From positions 1-60,685 of the forward strand of contig JAJTHV010000022.1 in assembly GCA_021300095.1 (NCBI GenBank): DNA of 60,685 nucleotides, read 5' to 3'. This stretch comes from Flammeovirgaceae bacterium (GTDB lineage: Bacteria > Bacteroidota > Bacteroidia > Cytophagales > Cyclobacteriaceae). Positions 51,874 through 60,685 of this stretch are shown here, piece by piece; position 1 is the stretch's first letter, and every line of letters starts with the position of its first letter. The translations under genes were made by a program, and so were the position numbers. The notes under the pieces are model-generated. The model searched no databases, was not told the DNA's origin, and saw nothing but the letters and a program-made list of their open reading frames with translations.

Positions 51874-52382
51874 CGTCTTCGTTCAATAGAAAAGTATTGC
51901 AGAATCAGCACCACCGAAAGTGTAAACATCAGGCTCATCAGCACTTTGAGTAATGTAAATCCAAATCGTGAAAAACCGGCAGCCTCCACAAAAAATAAAA
52001 TAAAGTGGTGGACGAAAAGTAGTGGGATGCAATAAATCAAAAACCATTGCAACCCATTGGATGCTAACGTGGGCGTCACTCCGGAATCGTAACCACCCTG
52101 CGGAGTAATAACCCCTAACCAATAATTTCGCACATAGCCAATGGCTACTAGCGCCATCGCATGCAGGCCCAGACTATCATAAAATATATCGATCGTAAAG
52201 CCCAACAGAAAACCGGCCAGCATGAGTAAGAGATTATTGGTTTCAACCGGCAACAACAAGATGAAAACAACATAGAGAAAACAGAAGGCGGTGTTGAATA
52301 AAACCAGGTTTTTCAATAGCAACACTTGCACAAGTGCATACACAAAGAACAGAAAAAAATGAATGACGCCTGACTTACTCAT
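51870..52382 (-). CDS. mreD: Rod shape-determining protein MreD
   Basis: 170 residues with about five membrane helices, consistent with MreD. It lies between mreC and mrdA with 4-bp overlaps at both ends. Sequence conservation in MreD is low, so the position in the operon carries much of the call. Inner-membrane elongasome component. Confidence 0.9.
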   Translation of the reverse strand: MSKSGVIHFFLFFVYALVQVLLLKNLVLFNTAFCFLYVVFILLLPVETNNLLLMLAGFLLGFTIDIFYDSLGLHAMALVAIGYVRNYWLGVITPQGGYDSGVTPTLASNGLQWFLIYCIPLLFVHHFILFFVEAAGFSRFGFTLLKVLMSLMFTLSVVLILQYFSIERRR

Positions 52383-53218
52383 TTACGTATTCCTTTGGTC
52401 AATACTTCGAGCGAATCCTGCTCTGCTCTTAAATTACTTTTCACAACCTCTACAAAAGCAAGCCTGCTAAAGTCTTGCGCCAACTCTACTTTGATCTGAT
52501 GAAAAGGCGACTCCTCACTTAATTTAACATCTTTAATCACTCCGATCAATATTCCTTCCGGAAACACAGCGTTGTAGCCGGAAGTGACAATGGTATCGCC
52601 TACCTGCGGACTAACATGTCGGGGGATGTATCGTAAATCAATGAATCGCGGGTCGAATCCATCCCACTGCACCGTGCCGAAATGACCGGTACGTTTTATC
52701 TTACTGGAAACATGATCATCGATATTTAAAAGTGAGATTAAGACTGCGTGGTGATCTGAAACGGATTTGACTTTGCCGATAGCCCCTTGCTGACTAATAA
52801 CCGCCATCCCGGGTGCTAAACCATGCGCTGTACCTTTATTGATGGTTATAAAATTTTTATACTGATTGGTGGAGTTGTTAATCACATTGGCGCTGATGTA
52901 CTCAAACCGATTGATGATGGCGGCATTTTTTAGTTGACTCAAACCATACTCCTCAATCAACTGGGTACGCTCATCCAATTGTTTTCGTAATGCCGCGTTC
53001 TCTCCGGCCAATATCGTGTTGATATCACGCAGCGAAAAATACTCTTTAATGTTTTGCGAAGTGCTGATGATGCTGGCCGCAATTTGATTTGAGCTATTAA
53101 AATACCGGGTACTTTGGTACTGATTGTTTTCCACCACCATCCAAACACAAAACAACTGCAATAAAAGAAACGTAAAGAATGCCCTATATTGGTAAATGAA
53201 TTTAAAGAGCCGTTCCAT
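52379..53218 (-). CDS. mreC: Rod shape-determining protein MreC
   Basis: 279 residues: one membrane helix (about 10-28), a coiled coil (about 60-90) and the periplasmic beta-barrels with INKGTAHGLAPGMAVISQQGAIG (split, about 125-147) and GDTIVTSGYNAVFPEGILIG. It activates PBP2. It overlaps mreD by 4 bp and follows mreB after 3 bp. Confidence 0.95.
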   Translation of the reverse strand: MERLFKFIYQYRAFFTFLLLQLFCVWMVVENNQYQSTRYFNSSNQIAASIISTSQNIKEYFSLRDINTILAGENAALRKQLDERTQLIEEYGLSQLKNAAIINRFEYISANVINNSTNQYKNFITINKGTAHGLAPGMAVISQQGAIGKVKSVSDHHAVLISLLNIDDHVSSKIKRTGHFGTVQWDGFDPRFIDLRYIPRHVSPQVGDTIVTSGYNAVFPEGILIGVIKDVKLSEESPFHQIKVELAQDFSRLAFVEVVKSNLRAEQDSLEVLTKGIRK

Positions 53219-53221
53219 CTA

Positions 53222-54247
53222 CTAGGTCATCAATACTTTCCGATAGTGGTTTAAATTTTTAAGAGCAGCGCCTGTGCCACGCACTACGGCACGAAGCGGA
53301 TCATCGGCTACGTGAATGGGTAACTTGGTTTTCAATGACAAGCGTTTATCCAAACCGCGAAGCATTGCACCACCACCCGTTAGGTAGATTCCTTGCTCAT
53401 AGATGTCGGCTGAAAGTTCTGGAGGTGAAAGCTCCAACGCCTTTAATACTGCTTCTTCCAGTTTTGAAATGGATTTATCCAAAGCGAAGGCTACTTCCGA
53501 GTAGGAAATTTTAATGGTTTTGGGAATACCCGTCATCAGGTCTCTTCCTCTAATTTCATAATCATCCGGGCCGTCATCAAGTTCAGTTAATGCCGAGCCT
53601 ACTTCAATCTTTACGCGCTCAGCTGAGCGTTCGCCAATCAACAGATTGTGCTGTCTGCGCATGTAATCCAAAATATCTCTGTTGAATGTATCCCCAGCAA
53701 TGCGAATTGACTGATCACACACAATACCGGATAAGGCGATTACAGCAATATCCGTTGTTCCTCCACCGATATCCACAATCATATTTCCGATGGGTTGTTC
53801 GATATCGATGCCGATACCGATGGCAGCCGCAATCGGTTCATGAATCATGTACACCTCTTTGGCATTGGCATGTTCGGCTGAATCGCGAACGGCACGTTTC
53901 TCTACTTCCGTGATGGCGGAAGGAATGCAAATCACCATACGCAACGAAGGCGGGAATAATTTTTTTCCCGTGTCGATCAATTTGATCATTCCACGGATCA
54001 TCATTTCAGCGGCATGGAAGTCGGCAATCACGCCTTCTTTCAATGGCCGGATGGTTTTAATATTGTCGTGGGTCTTTTCGTGCATTTGCATTGCCTCGCG
54101 GCCAATAGCGAGCACCTTATTGGTAGTTTTATCGATAGCGATAATGCTAGGCTCGTCTACCACAACTTTGTCTTTGTGGATGATAAGTGTATTGGCCGTG
54201 CCAAGGTCAATCGCAATGTCTTGTGTAAAAAAGTCAAAAAGTCCCAT
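53222..54247 (-). CDS. mreB: Actin-like rod shape protein MreB
   Basis: 341 residues, full length. Actin-fold phosphate loops DLGTANT (about 13-20) and DIGGGTTDIAV (about 165-175), and the AIGIGIDIE helix with EPIAAAIG. It forms membrane filaments that guide lateral wall growth. First gene of mreB-mreC-mreD-mrdA-rodA. A weak promoter-like TAATTTCG (minus strand) lies upstream at about 54280. Confidence 0.97.
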   Translation of the reverse strand: MGLFDFFTQDIAIDLGTANTLIIHKDKVVVDEPSIIAIDKTTNKVLAIGREAMQMHEKTHDNIKTIRPLKEGVIADFHAAEMMIRGMIKLIDTGKKLFPPSLRMVICIPSAITEVEKRAVRDSAEHANAKEVYMIHEPIAAAIGIGIDIEQPIGNMIVDIGGGTTDIAVIALSGIVCDQSIRIAGDTFNRDILDYMRRQHNLLIGERSAERVKIEVGSALTELDDGPDDYEIRGRDLMTGIPKTIKISYSEVAFALDKSISKLEEAVLKALELSPPELSADIYEQGIYLTGGGAMLRGLDKRLSLKTKLPIHVADDPLRAVVRGTGAALKNLNHYRKVLMT

Positions 54248-54337
54248 TTATGTTTTTAAAATAAATTCGTAATCACGAAATTACAGAAATAATCCGGTCA
54301 ATTTTAAAGCTAGTTGCGTTAAAAACGCACATGCTTT

Positions 54338-55861
54338 TTAATGTTTAAAATGTCTGAACCCGGTGAAGACCATCGCTATTCCATGTTGGTCGCAAAAGTC
54401 GATCGAGTCTTGATCTTTGATAGAACCACCCGGTTGTATCACCGCCCGAATGCCATGCTGTGAAGCAATCTCTACGCAATCAGGAAACGGAAAGAACGCA
54501 TCCGATGCCATCACCGCTCCTTTCAAACTCAATCCAAACGATCCCGCCTTTTCAATCGCTTGCTTCAGCGCATCTACCCGGCTGGTTTGGCCTACTCCAC
54601 TCGATATCATTTGCCCATCTACCGCCAGTATGATGGTATTTGACTTGGTGTGCTTGCAAACCTTGCTCGCAAAAAGAAGTGCAGCCACTTCTGGCTCGGT
54701 AGGAGCTACTTTAGTCATTGTCTTCAAATCCTCCTTTGCATCGGTTTTAAAGTCTACGTCTTGTTCAATCACACCGTTGAGCAGGTTTTTAAATTGCTTG
54801 GCGGTCTTCAACGGTTGCTTTTGTTTCAACAGAATACGATTCTTCTTCGTGCGTAGCAACTCCAATGCATCGGCATCAAAGCTAGGTGCTATTAAAATTT
54901 CAAAAAATAGTTTGTTGATTTCTTCGGCAGCCTGCAAATCAATCGGCTGGTTGGTTGCCAGTACTCCGCCAAATGCCGAGAGTGTGTCGGCTTCAAACGC
55001 TTTGAGGTATGCTTCCTTCACCGATTTTCCGGTGGCCACTCCGCAGGCGTTTGTATGCTTAATGATGACAAATGCTTTTTCGCCTGCAAACTCATGCACC
55101 AAATTCACAGCTGCATCCACGTCTACCAGGTTATTATAAGAGAGTTCTTTGCCGTTGAGTTTTTCAAACAATGAATCCATGTCGCCATAGTAAACTCCTT
55201 TTTGGTGCGGATTTTCTCCATAGCGCAAAACTTGGCCTGTCTGCACACTGCTTTTAAAGCTGGGAAGTTGTTGCTCTTGGTTAAAATACTGAAAGATGGC
55301 AGAGTCGTAGTGCGAGGTAACATCAAATGCCTTGGCGGCAAATCGCTTGCGATCGCTCAAATCACTGGCTCCGTTTTTGGTTTCCAATAGTTGCAGCAAC
55401 TCGCTGTATTGACTTCGGGATGAAACGATCACCACATCGTTGAAATTTTTGGCTGCTGCGCGGATCAAGGAAATTCCACCAATGTCAATCTTTTCAATGA
55501 TATCTTCTTCCGATCCGCCTTTTGCCACCGTTTCCTCGAATGGATACAAATCCACAATCACCAAATCCAGCGGGCCAATTTTAAACTCAGATGCTTGCTT
55601 TAGATCTCCGGCATCTTCTCTGCGAAAGAGAATACCCCCAAACACAGCGGGGTGCAACGTCTTCACGCGCCCGCCAAAGATGGAAGGATAGCCTGTAAGT
55701 TGTTCAACGGGTGTTACCGGATAACCGAGCTTTTCAATGAACTCCTGAGTACCACCGGTGGATACAAACTCTACTTTGTTTTTTGCTAATGCGTGAATGA
55801 TCGGCTCAAGGTTGTCTTTGTAAAAAACGGAGATCAGTGCCCGGGTAATTTTCTTATTCAT
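54338..55861 (-). CDS. purH: Bifunctional AICAR formyltransferase/IMP cyclohydrolase
   Basis: 507 residues, the usual length. The N-terminal MGS-like IMP cyclohydrolase domain (about 1-185: LISVFYKDNLEPII, then FGGRVKTLHP) is followed by the AICAR transformylase with FVIIKHTNACGVATG (catalytic Lys-His, about 258-272). It makes the last two steps of purine synthesis to IMP, the substrate of guaB in this window. Confidence 0.97.
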   Translation of the reverse strand: MNKKITRALISVFYKDNLEPIIHALAKNKVEFVSTGGTQEFIEKLGYPVTPVEQLTGYPSIFGGRVKTLHPAVFGGILFRREDAGDLKQASEFKIGPLDLVIVDLYPFEETVAKGGSEEDIIEKIDIGGISLIRAAAKNFNDVVIVSSRSQYSELLQLLETKNGASDLSDRKRFAAKAFDVTSHYDSAIFQYFNQEQQLPSFKSSVQTGQVLRYGENPHQKGVYYGDMDSLFEKLNGKELSYNNLVDVDAAVNLVHEFAGEKAFVIIKHTNACGVATGKSVKEAYLKAFEADTLSAFGGVLATNQPIDLQAAEEINKLFFEILIAPSFDADALELLRTKKNRILLKQKQPLKTAKQFKNLLNGVIEQDVDFKTDAKEDLKTMTKVAPTEPEVAALLFASKVCKHTKSNTIILAVDGQMISSGVGQTSRVDALKQAIEKAGSFGLSLKGAVMASDAFFPFPDCVEIASQHGIRAVIQPGGSIKDQDSIDFCDQHGIAMVFTGFRHFKH

Positions 55862-56044
55862 AGCTTCAATTTGAAAATTTGAGAATTCGGTAATTTGATG
55901 ATTCGTTAATCGGGAATCGGATTGAGGAATAGATGGAATTGGGGTTAGCGAGAAGTGTAATTGTATTGAAAATCTTTAGGTAAAAAAGAAGTTGAATTAA
56001 ATTCACCATCCATTTTCAAATTTTCAAATCGATTAATTTTCAAA

Positions 56045-56878
56045 TTAACTCAGGCCGTGTAAAAAATCTTTCTCTTCAAATGCCTCTGAGTCGATAGAAA
56101 AATCATCGGCATCTAAGAACGCCGGGAACCGATCGCGGTAGGCTTGCAACGCATTTGCACTCAGTTCGATCGTTTTAGTGGCTTCTACTCCTTCCACGGT
56201 AAAAATAAGATCACCTTTCGGTCCTATAATCGATGACTGCCCATTGTACTCAATACCATTTCCATCAATCCCTACTCTATTTACACCAACTGCATAACTC
56301 AGATTTTCGATGGCTCTGGCTTTCAACAGCGTTTCCCACGCAGTGGAGCGAACCACCGGCCAATTGGCCACGTAAATTAGCAGATCATACGAAAGTTTTT
56401 TCAGTGATGGATTCCAGCGGTTGCGGCTCCAAACCGGAAAGCGAAGGTCATAACAAACAAGCGGGCATATTCTCCAGCCTTTCCAATGACCGATCAGTAA
56501 ACTTTCTCCAGATGAGTACACTTGCTGCTCTTCGGCCATGCGAAAGAGGTGGCGTTTGTCGTAGGTTTTAAAATTTCCACCCGGCTCCATCCACAACAAA
56601 CGGTTGTAGTAGCGGTCGTGCACATTGGCGATGAAGCTGCCCAATATCAATGCACCGGTTTGGTCGGCCATTTGGCGCATCCACTTAAAAGTGCGCATGT
56701 TCATCATTTCTGCCAATCGGCCGGCCTTCATAGTAAAGCCTGTGGTAAACATTTCAGGCAGAATAATTACGTCTGTAGGGCCAATTCCCCAGATTTTTTC
56801 CTCGAAAGAGGCCAGATTAGCGCCAATATCCTCCCAATGGAGGTCGGCCTGAACAATGGTTATTCTTAAATCCTGCAT
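56045..56878 (-). CDS. Omega-amidase/nitrilase-family amidohydrolase (YafV-like)
   Basis: 277 residues of the carbon-nitrogen hydrolase fold. The catalytic triad is Glu in LPEMFTTGF (about 43), Lys in YDKRHLF (about 110) and Cys in VCYDLRFP (about 144). Members of the YafV branch remove the amide from ketoglutaramate or ketosuccinamate, repairing side products of transamination. The exact substrate is assumed from similarity. Confidence 0.88.
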   Translation of the reverse strand: MQDLRITIVQADLHWEDIGANLASFEEKIWGIGPTDVIILPEMFTTGFTMKAGRLAEMMNMRTFKWMRQMADQTGALILGSFIANVHDRYYNRLLWMEPGGNFKTYDKRHLFRMAEEQQVYSSGESLLIGHWKGWRICPLVCYDLRFPVWSRNRWNPSLKKLSYDLLIYVANWPVVRSTAWETLLKARAIENLSYAVGVNRVGIDGNGIEYNGQSSIIGPKGDLIFTVEGVEATKTIELSANALQAYRDRFPAFLDADDFSIDSEAFEEKDFLHGLS

Positions 56879-56969
56879 AGCTGGCTGAAACGGACTGCAA
56901 AGAAAACCAATTTAATTTGAAATGAGGCGAATTGGAGATTTGAAAAATTTATAATTACAAAGAAGGCGA

Positions 56970-57635
56970 TTACGCAATCGCGTGAACCAAAAAATCATTG
57001 AGGGGTTTCAGGGTCTTGCAGACGGTTGCCACCTTTTTGACGAATTTCTTATCTGCCACTTCCTTGTCGGGGAAGTAGTGCGAGACGATAAAACTCTTGT
57101 GCTTTAGCCAATCAATGTGGGGATGATCTTTCGGGTATCCCTTAGGAGCCGTTTTCAGGCTGTCAAAATCATCGAGTCCTGCTGGAAATGTCTTTTTAAA
57201 AATTTTATCAGCCAGAATTTTGCCAAAGGCGGCCGCATTGTAATCTACCTCCTGCCGAATCTTGGCTAGGTTTTCCGCATCGGGCATATAAAGGCCTCCC
57301 GCAACAAAACTTTGATTATTGGGCTGAATATGGATGTAATAGCCTGGCTCTTGCTCCATTTTGCCTTTGGGCGAAAACCCAGCTCCCATATTAATTTTAT
57401 AGGGGCTTTTGTCCTTGCTGAATCGCACATCGCGATAAATGCGAAATGCCTGCTTGCGTGGATTAATGGCCGCCAGCGACTCATCAAACGCAACCAATTC
57501 GCGGTGAAATTCTTCCAAAAAATCTTCGAATTGCCCTTTGACTACAAGGTATTTGGGTTTGTTTTTCTCAAACCACTCGCGGTTGTTGTTTTTGGCGAGT
57601 GATTTTAAAAACGCTAATGCATTTGCTAATTCCAT
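56970..57635 (-). CDS. DUF2461 family protein
   Basis: 221 residues of a conserved family with no known function: FLKSLAKNNNREWFEKNK at the N-terminus, RIYRDVRFSKDKSPYKINMGAGF and YIHIQPNNQSFVAGG in the middle. Cytosolic. The neighbours do not reveal a role. It starts 25 bp upstream of, and in the same direction as, nothing closely linked. Confidence 0.88.
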   Translation of the reverse strand: MELANALAFLKSLAKNNNREWFEKNKPKYLVVKGQFEDFLEEFHRELVAFDESLAAINPRKQAFRIYRDVRFSKDKSPYKINMGAGFSPKGKMEQEPGYYIHIQPNNQSFVAGGLYMPDAENLAKIRQEVDYNAAAFGKILADKIFKKTFPAGLDDFDSLKTAPKGYPKDHPHIDWLKHKSFIVSHYFPDKEVADKKFVKKVATVCKTLKPLNDFLVHAIA

Positions 57636-57659
57636 CTGAAATAAACCTCAACTATTTTA

Positions 57660-58154
57660 TTATTGGCACACGGCTATGCCCGTTCTTCCATTGGCTATGG
57701 TGGTGCCATTGGTGCCAATGTTTCCGGCAGCAAGAATTACAGAATAACTCGGACCCGATTCAGCCAAGTGTACTTTTACACACGCAGCCATGGCAAGCAA
57801 TTCCTTGTATGTTACTTGAGTTTCGTTGGCAAGGGTCTTAATCACTGTTTCGCTTTTACCGGAAGCGGCCGTAAGTGGCGAAAGTAGCAGAGCAATTTCC
57901 GCATCCGGGGTAGAAATATCTCCTAAATGAAGGTGAACCGGGAATTTTGCATCTCCTTCGGTGCCCGTCAATTCTATCAAAACTGTGGTGGTTCCGTTCT
58001 TTCGCTCTTTGAAAGTGACAGTGCCATTGACATTATATGCTGAGCCAGCGGCCAATGAATAAACAGCCTGATTTCCTGTAAAATCTGACACCAACTCACT
58101 TTTTTGGCAAGCAGTCAAGCCACTCAACAATGCCAACATCCACACGTATTTCAT
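57660..58154 (-). CDS. CHRD-like lipoprotein
   Basis: 164 residues with lipobox (LLSGLTAC, Cys about 16). The mature part, with FPVHLHLGDI and a Gly-rich end (AAGNIGTNGTT), resembles CHRD or related secreted beta-sandwich domains. It is probably surface-exposed. The metal-binding His residues (HLH) may suggest a Cu/Zn superoxide dismutase-like fold, but the rest of such a site is not clear. Confidence 0.65.
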   Translation of the reverse strand: MKYVWMLALLSGLTACQKSELVSDFTGNQAVYSLAAGSAYNVNGTVTFKERKNGTTTVLIELTGTEGDAKFPVHLHLGDISTPDAEIALLLSPLTAASGKSETVIKTLANETQVTYKELLAMAACVKVHLAESGPSYSVILAAGNIGTNGTTIANGRTGIAVCQ

Positions 58155-58232
58155 ATTCTAAAAGATTAAGTTCTCCAAATCAACTAACCAATTTACACAT
58201 TTTTTATTGCGCACACCAACTATCAAAATCTA

Positions 58233-59516
58233 CTACAATACCTCCACACATTTTTCAAGTCCCATTCCACGCGAAGCTTTGATCAAAATAGTGGCATTTT
58301 CAATCGGGTTTTTCTGCAAATAAGCGGTTAACAAGTCGCGTGATTCAAAGTACAATGCCTGCGGCATCGCCTCAGCCGCTGATCTCATCAATAAACCACA
58401 TAGAAAAACCTGCGCAAAGTTGAGGGTATTTAGCATCTCTCCCATCTGCCGGTGCTCTTTTTCAGCTTCTTCTTCCAACTCAAACATATCGCCCACAATT
58501 GCCACTTTGTGTTCTGCTTTCATACCTGCCAGATTTTCTATGGCTGCGGTCATCGAACTGGGGTTGGCATTGTACGCATCTAAAATGATGGTATTCGTGC
58601 CTTTGGTCATCACTTGCGAACGCATATTTCCGGCTACATATTCCGCAATGCCTTCATTTGCTTTGACTGCCTCCACACCAAAATATTTGCCGATGCATAG
58701 AGCCGTGGCAATGTTTTCAAAATTATAGGCGCCAATCATCTGTGTTTTGATGATTGCACTTTCTTCTGTTTTAACTACCAAAAACGGGTTGGCCTCTACT
58801 AGTTCACAGGCATAATAATCGCCCTTGGCGGGATACATGACTGGATTACTAAAGCGCTTGGCCATGTTGGACAAAATCGGGTTTTGCGAATTGATAAAAA
58901 CCGTTCCATTTTCTAGAATCAGATGCTGGTACAATTCCGACTTGCCACGAATGATATTCTCAAATCCACCAAAGGTGCCAATGTGTGCTTTGCCAATATT
59001 GGTGATGAACCCATGCGTAGGTAGTGCAATGGAGCTGAGTAGAGAAATTTCACCCAAATGGTTAGCTCCCATTTCAACAATTGCCAATTCAATAGATGAA
59101 TCGATGGAAAGGATGGTGAGCGGCACACCAATATGATTATTCAAATTGCCCTTGGTGGCGAAGGTTTTAAACTTCTTGCGCAACACGGCATTCAACAATT
59201 CTTTGCTGGTGGTTTTTCCGTTCGATCCCGTAAGGCCAATCACCGGAATGGTAAGTTGTTTGCGATGAAACCGCGCCAATTCCTGCAATGCCAGTAATGT
59301 ATCCTTTACAACCATGATCCGCGGATCAGTGGCATACTTCTCTTCGTCTACTACGACATAGCTGGCACCTTTCTTCAAAGCTTCTTCTGCGAAAGTATTG
59401 GCATTAAACGTAGGCCCTTTTAATGCAAAAAAGATGGCGTCTTTTTCAATTTGACGAGTATCTGTAGACACTTTGCGCGATTCGAGGTAGAATTGATAGA
59501 GAGTTGGTATATCCAT
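58233..59516 (-). CDS. murF: UDP-N-acetylmuramoyl-tripeptide--D-alanyl-D-alanine ligase
   Basis: 427 residues. The ATP-binding P-loop is GLTGSNGKTTSKEL (about 97-110), then EMGANHLGEISLLS, NIGKAHIGTFGG and the C-terminal domain with DAYNANPSSM. It adds D-Ala-D-Ala to the cytosolic muropeptide precursor. Single gene here, not in a division/cell-wall cluster. Confidence 0.95.
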   Translation of the reverse strand: MDIPTLYQFYLESRKVSTDTRQIEKDAIFFALKGPTFNANTFAEEALKKGASYVVVDEEKYATDPRIMVVKDTLLALQELARFHRKQLTIPVIGLTGSNGKTTSKELLNAVLRKKFKTFATKGNLNNHIGVPLTILSIDSSIELAIVEMGANHLGEISLLSSIALPTHGFITNIGKAHIGTFGGFENIIRGKSELYQHLILENGTVFINSQNPILSNMAKRFSNPVMYPAKGDYYACELVEANPFLVVKTEESAIIKTQMIGAYNFENIATALCIGKYFGVEAVKANEGIAEYVAGNMRSQVMTKGTNTIILDAYNANPSSMTAAIENLAGMKAEHKVAIVGDMFELEEEAEKEHRQMGEMLNTLNFAQVFLCGLLMRSAAEAMPQALYFESRDLLTAYLQKNPIENATILIKASRGMGLEKCVEVL

Positions 59517-59532
59517 GTTGCGAATTGTGCCT

Positions 59533-59540
59533 CAAAGCTA
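59533..59540 (-). promoter_or_regulatory. Possible -7 element of murF
   Basis: The minus strand reads TAGCTTTG (TAnnTTTG), 17 bp before the ATG. The nearest TTTG upstream (59565-59562) is 21 bp away, longer than the usual 17-19 bp. Confidence 0.35.
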
Positions 59541-59591
59541 AAAAATCAAATTATCTTGTGGCAAAATAACTAGTCGATTCAAATAATCGTT

Positions 59592-60685
59592 ATGGTTAAA
59601 ATGGGTATGCCGACCAAAAACATAATTGTGGGGTTTCTGCTGTTGAGCTTTCAGGTGACGAATGCCCAATTTTCGTATACAGTCGATCAAAGCATACCGG
59701 TAGAAGTAAACGGCAAAAATTTACTCATGCCGTGGGCGGGTGGCATCAATGCATCGCAAATCAATACGATGGATTTGAATGGGGATGGGAAGGCCGATTT
59801 AGTTCTCTTCGATCGCACCGCCAATAAAGTCCTTACCTACCTCCAGCAAAATAATCAATACCTGTATGCTCCAGACTATGAATCGCTTTTTCCTAGCACT
59901 GTCAACCAATGGGTGTTGTTGCGTGACTTAAACTGCGATGGCAAGAAAGATCTTTTCACCAGCGATCCGTTTGGAATGATTGCCTATATCAACACCACGA
60001 AAGTGGGGGCTCCATTATCCTGGAGGCCCTACAATCCAGACGATCAAAATTATCCCAAGCCCATACTTTCGAAAGGATTTACTATTCCGGTGAATGTAAA
60101 AATTAATGTAGATGATATTCCTGCCATCGATGATTTGGATGGCGATGGTGATCTGGATATTCTCAACTTTTATTTCATCGGGCCCGGCACTGTGGAGTGG
60201 CACCAGAATCTATCCGTTGAAAATTCTAGCCAATGCGATTCGTTAGTTCTGCAACGACAATCCCAAAAATGGGGTGGCTTTACCGAATGCGCGTGCGGCA
60301 TTGTATCACTTCCGGGAGGAAAAACCTGCGATGAACTTATCAACGGTCGCACGCAACATAATGTGGGCAAAAGTCTCTTGGCAATCGACATGAATAATGA
60401 CGGGGCCACTGAAGTTTTATTTTCCGAACAAACCTGTGCCAATCTATTCTTGTTATCAAATACGGGCACTGCTTCCAATGCCGCGATAACTCAGTTTGCA
60501 GCATTCCCTTCGTCCACGCCCATTAGCTTACTCACGTATCCGGTAGCCTATTCCGAAGATGTTGATTTCGATGGAATCAAAGATTTGATTGTGTCTCCCA
60601 ATATTTCGTTCCGTGAATATTTTGGAACCAACTTCCAACAATCGGTCATGCAGTTTAAAAATACCGGCTCTGCACAACTGCCACA
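59592..60685 (+). CDS. Secreted FG-GAP/VCBS repeat protein (3' end outside window)
   Basis: Open to the right edge, 364 residues visible. The in-frame ATGs at 59592, 59601 and 59607 all precede a signal peptide (IIVGFLLLSFQVTNAQ). FG-GAP-like Asp-rich calcium sites are repeated: MDLNGDGKADLVLFD, RDLNCDGKKDLFTSD, DDLDGDGDLDILNF, DMNNDGATEVLFSE and DVDFDGIKDLIVSP, which build a beta-propeller. Such proteins in Bacteroidota often end with a type IX secretion sorting domain; that part would lie outside. Confidence 0.85.
   Translation, partial: MVKMGMPTKNIIVGFLLLSFQVTNAQFSYTVDQSIPVEVNGKNLLMPWAGGINASQINTMDLNGDGKADLVLFDRTANKVLTYLQQNNQYLYAPDYESLFPSTVNQWVLLRDLNCDGKKDLFTSDPFGMIAYINTTKVGAPLSWRPYNPDDQNYPKPILSKGFTIPVNVKINVDDIPAIDDLDGDGDLDILNFYFIGPGTVEWHQNLSVENSSQCDSLVLQRQSQKWGGFTECACGIVSLPGGKTCDELINGRTQHNVGKSLLAIDMNNDGATEVLFSEQTCANLFLLSNTGTASNAAITQFAAFPSSTPISLLTYPVAYSEDVDFDGIKDLIVSPNISFREYFGTNFQQSVMQFKNTGSAQLP

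Noticed and set aside
54311-54330. Terminator after purH (TGCGTT-AAA-AACGCA)
   Set aside because: The stem is only 6 bp with a 3-nt loop and no T tract follows on the minus strand.
1-60685. CRISPR arrays, tRNA or rRNA genes
   Set aside because: I saw no regularly spaced repeats of the right size apart from the TnsB-type boxes, and no tRNA or rRNA sequence.

Overview
The window is a chromosomal segment of a Bacteroidota bacterium, most likely from the order Cytophagales. This rests on gene content (SurA-like chaperone triplet, TM-AraC regulator, beta-helix/diheme cytochrome pair, mre-mrdA-rodA cluster, Bacteroidota-type homogentisate dioxygenase) and on several upstream regions with the Bacteroidota -7 promoter element TAnnTTTG. 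No database search was possible; functional names come from motif and family recognition.

Layout. (1) 1-911 is the terminal part of a Tn7-like transposon: the C-terminal half of an AT-rich TnsD-type target-selection gene, then three directly repeated 18-bp boxes that look like TnsB binding sites, ending about 28 bp before the start codon of hmgA. (2) 940-9525 holds hmgA, a zinc alcohol dehydrogenase, a BASS-type transporter, a secreted Xaa-Pro aminopeptidase and a tricorn-type protease. (3) 9580-19077 is one long minus-strand run: esterase, VOC protein, a block of unknown small and membrane proteins, a fatty acid hydroxylase-type enzyme, DinB protein, a solute-binding sensor with a HisKA segment but no ATPase, acyltransferase, MtgA and a GNAT enzyme. 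(4) 19116-25250 is a looser accessory stretch: TM-AraC regulator, lipoprotein, acyltransferase, a candidate structured RNA on the minus strand, a decayed toxin-antitoxin pair, the beta-helix/diheme cytochrome pair and a REP-like inverted repeat. (5) 25255-36772 holds a MacB-like permease, RlpA, a YdeI-like protein, a DJ-1/PfpI protein whose lipoprotein leader is cut by a stop codon, a four-PAS histidine kinase, an acetyltransferase-like protein, a VTT membrane protein, a penicillin acylase and guaB with a clear terminator. (6) 36853-39697 is a partner-switching module (PP2C phosphatase, STAS antagonist, anti-sigma-type kinase). (7) 39766-44971 is a periplasmic folding cluster of three SurA-like proteins followed by a MoxR ATPase. 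(8) 44946-48740 holds a thioesterase, recO, tdk, a ferredoxin, an unknown protein and a Uma2 nuclease. (9) 48779-54247 is the cell-elongation operon mreB-mreC-mreD-mrdA-rodA, followed by purH, an omega-amidase-like nitrilase, a DUF2461 protein, a CHRD-like lipoprotein and murF. The window ends inside a secreted FG-GAP repeat protein.

The housekeeping parts (elongasome, murF, mtgA, guaB, purH, recO, tdk) are ordinary. The parts that most deserve a second look are the Tn7-like end next to hmgA, the candidate structured RNA at 22081-22200, the HisKA protein without a kinase ATPase domain, the interrupted DJ-1 lipoprotein leader, and the beta-helix/diheme cytochrome pair.
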